Shown piece after piece: positions 10,004-18,773 of a stretch of 41,423 bases of DNA. The translations under genes were made by a program, and so were the position numbers. The stretch lies in NCBI GenBank assembly GCA_903918675.1, contig CAIXFE010000008.1:1-41423 (forward strand), in the 5' to 3' direction. Every line of letters starts with the position of its first letter. The first letter of the stretch is position 1. Under the pieces are notes generated by a model. That model was not told where the DNA came from. It saw only the letters and a list, made by a program, of their open reading frames with translations, and made no database searches. The DNA is from an uncultured bacterium (GTDB lineage: Bacteria; Patescibacteriota; Gracilibacteria; Absconditabacterales; Absconditicoccaceae).

Positions 10004-10148
10004 AAATATTTAAACACTGGTCAAACAGTGGTTAAACAGTAGATGAACAGTAGTTAAACAGTAACACAATAAGACAACCGTTTATCACGAACGAAGGTGC
10101 GTATTTATCAACTGTTTATCGCGAAGCGTTTATCCTCTATCCAACACA
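10004..10148. repeat. TTAAACAGTAG and GTTTATCGC repeats
   Basis: A degenerate tandem of GGTTAAACAGTAG-like units (10012-10066) is followed by GTTTATC words interleaved with CGCGAAGCG (10080-10135). The block fills the whole spacer between two plus-strand genes. Related words, CTACTGTTCGAC and GTTTATCTACTG, occur near 25985. Confidence 0.85.
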
Positions 10149-11015
10149 ATGACTATCCAAATAGACAAAAACAACCTCCTCACAATTAGCAATCCAAGCA
10201 TCCCTCAAACCAAAGAGTACACCTACACTGTAGGATGATATAAATTTTCCGATTTTGATAAATGAATCATTGTGCTCCATAAAAAGGATTGGAAAATTAT
10301 CAATTTGAAAAATCTTGGTGATGGTATGAGTGTAGTTTATATAAGAGGTTGAAACGTTGAAGCGTTGAAACGTTGAAACGTTAGCAACATCGAAAATGCA
10401 CTTCAATTTTTTGAAGGGTTTGATGAAAACACAGGAGAGAAATATTACTTCATCCCTGGGCTCGGAGAAGCACAACAACAAGAAAAAAATGAGATGCTTC
10501 AAAAATTATGAACCGCATATACTATACATAAGACAGAGAAAGGCATGAAAGTAGTCTGAATTCAAACCACAGATAAATCCGCATCCGACGCGATCAGTCT
10601 TTTGTTTGGTCTGCTGTGTGTCTACGGAAAATTTGACGGGAAAAACGGAGAACTCTCTTCCATAAAGATTCAATTACCTCTCTTCTGACAATATTTAGCG
10701 CAGCAAGAAAACTTAGATCAGATGATTAAATCCCTGCAAGATGAATGAATCTTCCTCAAGGCCGATAAGCTCCCAAATAAGAATGGAATCATTTATCAGA
10801 TCAGTAGCAACGATTATGAGCTTCTAGAAATATTTGCCAAACGATACGAAGGAGTTGAAAAATTCTCCAGGATCACTAAACGTGAATTCACTGAGGATAT
10901 GAAGACGAGACTCATAGAGTTTATCCAATCAAATCCAGAAATCCCTTCAGCAGGCAAATCTGAAGTTCTGGAAAAAATAAAAAAAGGGACAATAAAACTC
11001 CTAATAAAAAACTAA
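10149..11015 (+). CDS. Unknown 288-residue protein (possible degenerate LAGLIDADG-like domain)
   Basis: No family recognised with confidence. The N-terminal half is a beta-rich segment with an in-frame repeat insert, GGNVEALKRGNVS, encoded by GTTGAAACGTTGAAGCG units at 10346-10386. The C-terminal half has SLLFGLLCVYGKFDGKNG followed by IKIQLPLFGQYL and LDQMIKSLQDEGIFLKA, which recalls one LAGLIDADG homing-endonuclease half, but the acidic residue is missing, so it would be inactive or serve as an RNA- or DNA-binding module. It sits directly upstream of the tRNA-Arg repeat array. Several Gly residues are TGA, so it is native to this code. Ends in TAA. Confidence 0.6.
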
Positions 11016-11098
11016 AATAAATACTTCAAAACAAACCTCCATCATTATTCACTTGTCCTGTAAAGGATTATTCATTCTTAATTATTCATTCCCTTCAA

Positions 11099-11169
11099 GG
11101 GGCGTTAGTGTAGTGGTAACACAGCAGTCTTCGGAACTGCCCTCAGGGGTTCGAATCCCTTACGCCCTG
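11099..11169 (+). tRNA. tRNA-Arg (TCG)
   Basis: A full cloverleaf can be drawn: acceptor GGGGCGT / ACGCCCT (first pair G-U), T8 A9, D-arm GTGT-AGTGGTA-ACAC, anticodon arm GCAGT-CTTCGGA-ACTGC with anticodon TCG at 11131-11133, a 4-nt variable loop, and T-arm AGGGG-TTCGAAT-CCCTT. The 3' CCA is not encoded. TCG reads CGN arginine codons; G37 after a G36 is normal. It is followed by a tandem series of damaged copies. Confidence 0.85.
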
Positions 11170-11200
11170 AATTAACATTCCATAAAACATTTAAAATATT

Positions 11201-11333
11201 GGTGTAGTGGCGAGCGAAGCGAAGACTACCAACGGTAGTCAGGTCCAGCTCAGCTGGATAACATGACGGTCTTCGGAACCGCAGTCGGAGGTTTGCTATC
11301 CCGTAGAACTACGGGGCAATCCCTTCACGCCCT
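11201..11333 (+). pseudogene. tRNA-Arg-derived copy 2 with hairpins in D- and T-loops
   Basis: The tRNA-like sequence lacks the 5' acceptor strand (it begins GGTGTAGTGG). The D-loop is expanded by GCGAGCGAAGCGAAG, GACTACC-AAC-GGTAGTC and TCCAGCT-C-AGCTGGA; the anticodon arm is ACGGTCTTCGGAACCGC; the T-loop is expanded by CCCGTAG-AA-CTACGGG; the 3' end is CACGCCCTG. It cannot form a normal acceptor stem. The spacer preceding it, GAATTAACATTCCATAAAAC..., is repeated before copies 3 and 4. Confidence 0.8.
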
Positions 11334-11365
11334 GAATTAACATTCCATAAAACATTTAAAATATT

Positions 11366-11457
11366 GGTGTAGTGGCGAGCGAAGCGAAGTCCAGCTTAGC
11401 TGGATAACACAGCAGTCTTCGGAACTGCCCTCAGGGGTTCGAATCCCTTACGCCCTG
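11366..11457 (+). pseudogene. tRNA-Arg-derived copy 3 with D-loop insertion
   Basis: From the 3' D-stem to the end this copy is identical to the intact tRNA (AACACAGCAGTCTTCGG... through CGCCCTG). The D-loop carries GCGAGCGAAGCGAAG plus TCCAGCT-T-AGCTGGA, and the 5' acceptor strand is absent. So the anticodon and T arms are intact but no aminoacyl stem can form from the local sequence. Confidence 0.8.
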
Positions 11458-11488
11458 AATTAACATTCCATAAAACATTTAAAATATT

Positions 11489-11525
11489 GGTGTAGTGGCG
11501 ACCAACGGGAGTCCCGTAGAAATGA
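11489..11525 (+). pseudogene. tRNA-Arg-derived copy 4, truncated
   Basis: Only the GGTGTAGTGG 5' part remains, followed by GCGACCAACGGGAGTCCCGTAGAA, a merge of pieces of the GACTACC and CCCGTAG hairpins of copy 2, then unrelated sequence. The same GAATTAACATTCCATAAAAC spacer precedes it. Nothing else is seen between here and the nuclease gene at 11585. Confidence 0.65.
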
Positions 11526-11584
11526 CGATCCAAATTATTTTGTAAATCATAAAAGAAGGGTCTATTCTGAAGTTCGGGAATTAT

Positions 11585-12019
11585 TTACTTAGCCTGTCCT
11601 CCTTTTTCAAAGGAGGGGGTACCCTTTAGGGTGGAGGATTTTCATAAACCTAATTGTAATTCTCTGTCCTGAATTTGGAGTTCTAAATCAAGCATCACTC
11701 AATCTAGTTGATAATATATCTGATCGTTTGTATATCTAATTATTTTGATTCCTACGCTTCATAAGAAGCGAGTTCTTTCTTCATCATATTCGCCCTGCCA
11801 ATCATGACTTTCACCATCTATCTCTATTCACAACTTCAATTTATTACAATAGAAATCTATAATGTAGTTTCATAATAGTTTTTGTCTTAGAAATCTATAT
11901 CATGTAGCATCTTTTCTCAACGCTAAATTCCATATTTTTCATTCGGCTTCTGTCATGGTATATTGATTCCTATTAGCTCTAGCATATTCTTTATTTTTGT
12001 GATTATATGGTATGATCAT
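11585..12019 (-). CDS. DUF559 endonuclease-domain protein
   Basis: 144 residues of the DUF559 family, a Vsr/PD-(D/E)XK-like nuclease domain. It follows the usual pattern: TEAEGKIWNLALR near the N-terminus, YRFLRQKLLGNYIIDFYC with the catalytic-type Asp, KLGIEIDGESHDW with Glu, Asp and His, and RTRFLGSVGIKIIRYTN. Several Gly are TGA. The last ~17 residues (KSSTLKGTPSFEKGGQAK) are encoded by a CCTCC-TTTTTC-AAAGGAGG palindrome, so the stop codon lies in repeat DNA. Similar palindromes lie just upstream of the gene (12085-12196). In many genomes DUF559 genes sit inside such repeats, suggesting a selfish or repeat-associated nuclease (inference). The biochemical target is unknown. Confidence 0.85.
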
Positions 12020-12084
12020 GGATGAGAAAAATATATAAATACCGAAATTATATAATTTTAATCACTACTTTCCACTAAAAATCT

Positions 12085-12196
12085 CCCTGTCCGGAGTTTA
12101 TCCCGGTAATTCACCGGGAGACTTCCTAAAAAATCCCTCTCCCCCTCCGGGGTTTCTCCCTTTGCAAAGGGAGACAGTAAAGATGCAAAGGGGGAC
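12085..12196. repeat. REP-like palindromes flanking the DUF559 gene
   Basis: Hairpin-forming words: TCCCGGT-AATTC-ACCGGGA, CCCCTCCGGGG, and CTCCCTTTGCAAAGGGAG, followed by GCAAAGGGGGACAG. The same style (CCTCCTTT...AAAGGAGG) is found at 11598-11618 inside the 3' end of the nuclease gene, and similar words occur at 30513-30648. Confidence 0.75.
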
Positions 12197-12256
12197 AGAA
12201 TTCCCAGACATGCGAATAGACCCTAAAAGAATAATATCTCTTTTGAAACTATAAAA

Positions 12257-13432
12257 TTAAATCGGCAGATCAAGGGAAGTATGCTCTTGGTCCAGTTTTA
12301 TTGTTTCCTCCAGCTGGTTTTTTGCTTCCCTATATATTTCATTTTCATCCGACATTTTCTTTTTCTCCATCTGTATTAATTCGGATGCATTTTTTGCATC
12401 TTGTGACAGAAATCATCTCTTAATAGTGGCATAAATAGTCGATAGACGGAGAGTTTGATACATAGAGAAAAGATCATTATTTAACGTATTCTGTAGCTCG
12501 TCTATCTTAATTTTAATTTCATTTTGTATCTTTTCATCCTGAGATGCACTATCTCATAAGACTTTATTCAACAAGGCAGTAATCTTTATTTGATATGTAA
12601 TCGATACTGTAGCTATCTCTTCTCCTATGGACTGTAGCAAGACATCGGCATCAGAAGTATATTCGGAAGGCAAACCAGACGTATGGGTGTCCTCAATTTT
12701 TTGTAGGTCACCTTCCATATCAGAGATAATCACTGATATATCACCATACACTGATATCATTATTTGATTCACGTGATAGTGGACATCAGCCTTGTCCTTA
12801 CTATCTTTAATTTCCTGTGCCGCTTCGATCTGCTTTTGCACCACTAGTTTCAATCAAGATAGGAAATCTTTTATCCAACTTTTTTTGGAATATTCTTTTT
12901 TATACAGCCAAATATCTTCAGCTATTTGTTTCAGGTCTTCTAGTGGGATATCGCGCAAACTAATATCCCTAAGGATTCATTTGTAAGTATGCCCTGATAA
13001 GTCCTTAATCTGTAATTTTCCCTCCATGTACTCTTTCACACTAGGCAAAGGAGCTGATTTTTTATCCATTTTTCAGTGTTTGATTTTAGGAGATTGAGAT
13101 CTCGAAGATTTATCGGAATCATGATCTCTTGGATGTTTAATATCTTCTGGATGTTCCTCAAGGTCTTCTTGTTGTTCCTCAAGGTCTTCTTGTTGTTCCT
13201 CAAGGTCTTCTTGTTGTTCCTCAAGGTCTTCTTGTTGTTCCTCAAGGTCTTCTTGTTGTTCCTCAAGGGGGTCAAATCATACTCCTGCCTCAATCAGTGC
13301 TGCATGTAACGCTGGATTCTCTATCCCCAAAATTTTATCATGAGCACCTCATAATTCTGCCTCCTCATTTTCCCCTGGGTCTCCATCCTCTAACAGACCA
13401 TCATCTAAATTAAAATCTTCAGCTCCCATCAT
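12257..13432 (-). CDS. Acidic protein with a seven-residue repeat and helical C-terminal region
   Basis: 391 residues, no family recognised. The N-terminal ~50 residues are acidic; then come five perfect and one partial copies of LEEQQED (21-bp unit CCTCAAGGTCTTCTTGTTGTT on the plus strand, 13148-13270), which would form an E/Q-rich helix. A basic stretch (SDKSSRSQSPKIKHGK) follows. The C-terminal 270 residues are predicted almost all helical with many Gln/Glu/Lys. There is no signal peptide or membrane helix, so it is probably cytoplasmic. TGA-Gly codons are spread through it. The two adjacent ATGs at the start are equally possible. Ends in TAA. Confidence 0.75.
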
Positions 13433-13636
13433 ACTATTTGAAAAATATAAACGCATATTTTATAAACATTCGAGAAGGAAAGTCAACACACGATGTATAG
13501 GGGAAAACCGTGAAAGCATACAGCATTTTTTCCTTACTCCACCACCACGCTTGATCCAGAAACTCTTGCAATCTCCGATCCATTTACTAAAGTTTTGACC
13601 GTTATATCCCTTTTTATTTTATTACACATTTTACAG
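13433..13636. other. Divergent promoter region
   Basis: The spacer between the acidic minus-strand gene and DUF378 should hold both promoters. A weak plus-strand candidate is TTGACC at 13594, 17 bp, then TTTATT. No repeat array is seen, unlike in most spacers of the window. Confidence 0.4.
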
Positions 13637-13888
13637 ATGAAATTTCTTTACCGGTTATTTCTCGTTATCTTAGTAATTGGAGGGCTCAATCGAGCTTTAG
13701 TAGGCCGATTTGACATGAATCTCGTCACAAAAATTTTCCCAGACGTCATCAAGACCGTCGCAACAAATGGTGTAGAGACTACTACCACTACACTGAATCA
13801 GTTGGCAATGATCGTCTACACATTGGTCGGAGTATCTGCATTGTGGGTATTCATAGCTAACCTTTGCTGCAAATGTAAGAAACAATAG
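13637..13888 (+). CDS. DUF378 (YuzA-like) membrane protein
   Basis: 83 residues with two membrane helices. DUF378 signatures are seen: LVILVIGGLNRALVGRFDMNLV (family consensus IGGLNWGLVG) and a second helix, LAMIVYTLVGVSALWVF (consensus YxLVGxxAL). The function of the family is unknown. It ends CCKCKKQ. I chose the ATG that puts the first helix at the N-terminus; an in-frame TTG further upstream lies in the presumed promoter. A strong terminator follows immediately, so it is probably monocistronic. Confidence 0.85.
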   Translation: MKFLYRLFLVILVIGGLNRALVGRFDMNLVTKIFPDVIKTVATNGVETTTTTLNQLAMIVYTLVGVSALWVFIANLCCKCKKQ

Positions 13889-13900
13889 TCACATAACACT

Positions 13901-13937
13901 AAAAGATCCTCCTAACGATAGGGGGATTTTTTTGTTT
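13901..13937 (+). terminator. Rho-independent terminator after DUF378
   Basis: Stem ATCCTCCT / AGGGGGAT (one T-G pair) with loop AACGAT, followed by TTTTTTTGTTTTTC. Confidence 0.9.
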
Positions 13938-13948
13938 TTCATTAAGAC

Positions 13949-13976
13949 TTGACATAAGACAGGAAAAATTTATAGT
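13949..13976 (+). promoter_or_regulatory. Sigma-70-type promoter for the double-hotdog gene
   Basis: TTGACA, 16-bp spacer, TATAGT. It lies between the DUF378 terminator and the ATG at 14041, so it should drive the hotdog/LpxC-like pair. Confidence 0.75.
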
Positions 13977-14040
13977 GTTGAACGGACGTTGGTCTGTAAT
14001 AGAAAGTTAGAACATGTTTTTATTTTATTTTTTTTAATAA

Positions 14041-16152
14041 ATGGATTCTTTAAACAATACTAGAGAACACGGGGATGAAATCATCAATCAAATCTGAGTA
14101 ATTATAGATATAGTTAAGAACTGTCTTTCTATAGATTGAAAAGCACTAGAAATTTTATTATCAACCGACGAGATATTAAATGACGTTTTCATTGTATTGA
14201 AGAATTGAAAACTCTGAATTAAACCAGATAGTAAGATATTACACGCACACATCAGGGGAGGGATCGAAGATTCTCCTTGAGTCCCAATTCTACCAGGGAT
14301 TATACAATTAAGACTTTTACGTCTAGCAAACCAAATACCAGAAGATAAGAAAATACAGATTAATTTCTCATCCGTAGGTTTCCCATGAGACGAAGTAATA
14401 GTCACAAAAAACAAATTACGGGCAAAAGATGCCGCAATTGCAGAAATAAAAGAAGTAAACGAAGAAAGAGACTTCACAAAGAATATCGGTAAAACAATAA
14501 CATATAAAGAATCTGAACTGCCAGGATATCATCGCTTACAACAGGAGCCATTTGGTTTCGTGGATAAAGTTGCGATAGAAAATGGAGTTGATATGCCTAA
14601 AGGCGAAACACATTTTCAGTGAAGCTTCAATACCAAAAACTGTCTCCGAAAAGATACTCATTGAAATATCCCACTTGAAGTATTGATAGAATCTGCAGCA
14701 CAGACAGGTTCTGTAGCCATTAGCCCCTTTCTTAACATTGGGAAAGTGCCAACGACCGAAAGCAATGGAAGAAAGACGATGAATACAGCTCGAGATTTCT
14801 TCACATTTGAATCTAGTACTTGCAACCCAACTGATATAATCGTTTCTGCTGATGAAAAACTCACCATCACCGGGAAGATTATAAAACTGAATCTAGAAAA
14901 TAAGAAGGATAAAGAAGTGAAATTCTGCTATATGATACAAAATACAAAATGAGAAACCATTCTCTCGTGAGAAATTACTGGTACAATAACTAATATGAGA
15001 GCCCTCTTAGGAGCCTACAATAAACATCAAAAAATGCTGAAAGTAGAAGAAAGACTACAAGGGATAAAAGCTATAAACTCAGAAGCTGAGAGTGCCGTGA
15101 TTCTTTGAGGACTCCGGGATATAGCAAGGAAAGTGACCAATCTAATAAAAAAAAGCAACAACTATGACATAAAAAACAACTTCGAAAGTACCACCATATC
15201 TACTCTTTTGGAAAAATGAGAAACATTTTATATGAGCCCATCGTCTGATTATGCGATGGTCACGATAGAATGCCTCAAAAGAACTGGACTTGAAAACGTC
15301 AAACTTGTAGCAGATACCATAGAACGCAAAGATGGGACTCAATTAAGTCTTTGGATAGAGGTAACCATATGAAGAGAAAAATACTATATCAGCTACGATG
15401 AATCTAATAATGTTCGCATAGGCCAAGGAAATTTTACTACAAGTGATTATGCAATTGAAAGGTGAGATTACTGTCACAACACTGTCAGAATAGATGCTAA
15501 AGAGATAACCCTAGATGATAGTATATCGACACTAGCAAAAAGAAAAGATAGTGGGCTAAAGAAATCCGACAATAAATTTATCGAAACACTTACCAAAAGA
15601 CATACTTCAGAATCTTGGGAACAATTTAACAAAGATTTTCCCATGCTCATAAAAACGCCAAATATATTTATAAAGCCAAGAACAAATGGAATAAGCCCCG
15701 CCTCAGGACTTGGAATGACATATGAAAAATTTAAAAAAATTTATGGCCGAGGAAAGTATAATGATAATAATGTCCCACAGGATTATCCATTGGCATCCGA
15801 CTTAAATACGTCAGCCACGCAACAAGATAGAACAGTATCAGCTCAAAATAAGACAGATAAAGCAGGGATACAATCAATACAAGGAGATTTTGATACCACC
15901 TTCAATAAAATACCAGGCGATATCCTCACAAAATGCATTGATTTGGTAATGGACGCCATAAATGGGAAATCTCTAGACTATCTAGAAAACCTACCAGAAG
16001 AAACAATAAAAGGCATGAGAAATAAATTAGGGGAATATATGGTACAACGAAGAAAGACAAAAAACGATCTCAAAAAGAAATTCTTCTTAGAATATGGAGA
16101 CCAAGGAGAAATTATGTATAATTTCTTCGAACAATACCTCCTCGTAGCATAA
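14041..16152 (+). CDS. Double-hotdog FabZ/DH-like protein with long C-terminal extension
   Basis: 703 residues. Residues ~45-130 and ~165-290 each look like a FabA/FabZ hotdog: the first has HAHIRGG, VPILPGIIQL and NFSSVGFPGDEVIV (FabZ: GHFPG...MPGVL...VVPGDQL); the second has PFGFVDKV, THFQGSFNTKN, LIESAAQTGSVAI and a late FESSTCNPTDIIV. In FabZ dimers and PKS/FAS DH domains the active site uses His from one hotdog and Glu/Asp from the other. Here hotdog 1 keeps a His (H70) but has Arg at the acidic place, while hotdog 2 keeps Glu (E217) but has Ser for His, so one composite site could exist. The rest is helical, then has SSDYAMVTIECLKRTGL...LWIEVTIGREKYYI, vaguely like a transglutaminase fold without its Cys/His. 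An LpxC homologue lies 75 bp downstream. Fold: moderately sure; reaction: unknown. Confidence 0.7.
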
Positions 16153-16226
16153 TAAACTTACAGAATACATATTTAAATGATATCTTTATATCGGCTAAGA
16201 ATAAATTATTTCATTCTCAATCACTG

Positions 16227-17195
16227 ATGAAACATAGCATAACCACAAATATGGCAGAAATTTCTAGACTTAAGGGAGCCCGCCATCCTGACATTTTTAG
16301 ACTCCCAGATCATTGGAGAAATGAGCTTTATGAAAACATTGAGCCAAACAAGGATTATACAGTTAAGAAAATTATTTCCGTAGGAGGAAGATCGGTTTTT
16401 TGAAACAGACCAATGATAATAGATATTCTACCTGCCTCATCAAATGGGATCAAAATCGGTATAAATAACGATTTGCATCCAGCGGATCTTAAAACTGTAG
16501 GAAACAGTAAGAGTAGTTTGAAAACAGGGAATGTTAGAGTGTATGAACATACCTGAGCAATGGCGCTTGCAACAGGGCTAAAAGCAGATTTTGATCTAAC
16601 CGAAGATAGCTTTCCTAATTTCAACGGAGGGATTTATGAAATATTATCGGAGATACACCCGCACCTTAAGGTAGTATGAGATAGTAAATTTATCACTGTA
16701 CAAGAACCTATAGGGATAATTTTCGATAATTGAGGATATATAATAATCGAACCAGACGATGGCCAACATAAAGTAATTATGGATCATCAATTCTCTCACA
16801 AAAACGCCCTCGGGATTCAAAGGACGATAATAAATATCACACCAACAAATTTTGCTTTTTTATCAAGCGCTAGGCCTCCAGCTTATGGGATCAGAACAAT
16901 AGCTGCCAAAGCTCTTTGCAACAATCTGAACGGGTTTCCGTTATTATGGTGATTGAATAAAAACAATATCGTATTTGTAGATAGCAAAAAGATTATAAAT
17001 GGTAACCCAAAATTTAATGATTCCAAATGAGTAAATAGAGAAATTCTCATGCATGAAGCCGCCCAAGACAAACCCGCACCCTTCAAACTTCTAGATGGCA
17101 GATTCGTTGGGAAAGTAACAACATATAGAACCAATCACGCAATGGATTTGGAAGCCGTAAAAATAATATCAAAAAATCTCGAATATGAAAAATAG
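16227..17195 (+). CDS. LpxC-like zinc deacetylase homologue
   Basis: 322 residues aligning along the whole of LpxC (UDP-3-O-acyl-GlcNAc deacetylase, lipid A pathway). Matches: VKKIISVGGRSVFGNRPM (GVGLHTGK region), ILPASSNGIKIG, VYEHTGAMALATGLKADF (E. coli TVEHLNAALAGLGIDN with catalytic Glu78 and zinc His79), MDHQFSHKNALGIQ, and TTYRTNHAMD (catalytic His265 region, KSGHALN). The second zinc helix reads LMHEAAQDKPAPF: a His is present, but the Asp is one residue further than in HKMLD. So most catalytic residues remain, with altered spacing. Partnership with a FabZ-type protein echoes the LpxC-FabZ fusion of Bacteroidetes. A second in-frame ATG lies at 16251. A terminator follows. Confidence 0.75.
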
Positions 17196-17221
17196 TTTTC
17201 TTATTTAATATCCGCCTTCAG

Positions 17222-17251
17222 AAAAAACAACCTCCATTGCGAGGTTTTTTC
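17222..17251 (+). terminator. Rho-independent terminator after the LpxC-like gene
   Basis: AAAAAA-C-AACCTC, loop CATTGC, GAGGTTTTTTC. The stem plus A- and T-runs make it work in either direction, so it could also stop the minus-strand hydrolase transcript. Confidence 0.9.
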
Positions 17252-17300
17252 TTAATTTGTTATTTGTTATTTGGGGAGTGAAATAAAGCCCCCCATACAA

Positions 17301-18650
17301 TTAACGCTTCAAAATATACAAGTCCTCTAATACTTTGGGTACGATCCCCAAATGTTTCTCCCATGCTGATCAGGAAAGTCCCTTGATAGGGATCCAATCT
17401 TTTTCGCCATTAGAATTGCCAGTTCATTTAGATACACAATAGATTTCACCCTTATGAAAATGCGTAGCCTGGGTAGGACCATAGACTCCATCTATGGCAA
17501 CACAGGAAAGTCGCGAATCATGTTCTTCCATTCACGCAATGGTGTTGACAATCGTAACTCAAGCACTATGCCCTATCAGATATACTTTCTTGGGGACTCA
17601 TCATAGGAAAAAATTAAGATGGGTAATGAGTTCTTTAAAATGCAAAATCGCCTCATGATATCTTTCCTCAGAGCGTAGCAATGCGACGTCAATCTTTGCG
17701 GATGGCTTTGGATTTCAATGATAAGAATAATTTCAATTAAGTATACAATATGCCTGATCTGGCATGAGTTTATCTATTTTAAAAACATGTCTTTGCATAT
17801 GATCAGCACTTATCCACATGCCGCAAAAAAAGATATTGAGCTGTCAATGGGCAGGAGAAAAGCCGTCGGGAACATACAGAGAAGCCTCAGAGATAGAGTT
17901 TCACTGCGAATCTTTGATATCTACAGGGACAAAGACTCCTTTTGGAATTTCTCTAGCTCCTTGCATCATGTCTCGAGGAAAGAATGGAATGGATGATTCC
18001 TGCTCTTTCATAATCAAAGCTACTTGAGTTTTTACCTGTTCAATAATAGATTTTATTTGACGACCAACGGGCTTTTCTTGGTAGAAATCAATCAGTAACT
18101 TCTCCTTGTCCTTTAAATAATCTTTCTTCGTCTTGGCAACAGGTCTATCCTGACAGATCGCTCATGTCATCAAAAAGAGTTCAGCACATTCTTTATCAGT
18201 AAAAGTATAAAGGACACCATTGAGATTGACGGAAGCGGTCTTGGTCTTGGGATCCCAGGCATATGATACTGACTCTGCAAGTGACTGAAGAGGCTCTTTC
18301 GTGACGGATTTCAATCGCTTGATCTTGGCCGAATCAGTAAGAAGATCAATGAGATGATCAGCCTTCTTCTTATCTTCAGGTCATTCCTGTATGAAATGAG
18401 CAATATTTAGTTTGGAAAAATGTGGGACATCTTTTTTAATGGGTCTTTGAGGCGAAGTATGGGAAATATCTCAATACAAAATAGTGCACAGGAGCGCCAC
18501 TGCAAGAGTTGTAACAAGTGAGCGAAGCGGACTTTTGGATTTCATATTCAACGCATTTGCTTCATTCTCGATCCAATATTCTACACCATCTGGGACACCT
18601 TCAAAATCTATTTCCAATTGCTCACTCTTATCTTGAGTATGTTTAACCAT
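17301..18650 (-). CDS. Membrane-anchored alpha/beta-hydrolase-like protein
   Basis: 449 residues. A charged cytoplasmic N-terminus (~40 residues) precedes one membrane helix (SLVTTLAVALLCTILYG); the rest is probably outside. The C-terminal half contains VYLIGHSAGVTIVNTI, the GxSxG nucleophile elbow of alpha/beta hydrolases after a beta-strand, then CVAIDGVYGPTQATHFHKG, which could supply Asp and His. Upstream, ISEASLYVPDGFSPAHGQLNIFFCGMW fits a first strand and oxyanion region. Many TGA-Gly. Likely esterase, lipase or amidase; substrate unknown. ATG chosen; an in-frame GTG lies 18 bp upstream. It ends close to the terminator at 17222 on the opposite side. Confidence 0.75.
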
Positions 18651-18773
18651 ACCTCCATGTGATAGCACAATAAAAGATTGTATAAGAATATCCCCCTTAT
18701 ACAGGATACTTTTTTATATCTTTTATTTTAATATTTGCTTCTATTTTTTTATTGAGGACACCCAAGCTTTAAG

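Noticed and set aside
13036-13309. ORFs on both strands over the 21-bp repeat (LRNNKKT and LFLKVFL repeats)
   Set aside because: Other-frame shadows of the LEEQQED repeat; the LEEQQED frame connects to a long gene with matching TGA-Gly use.
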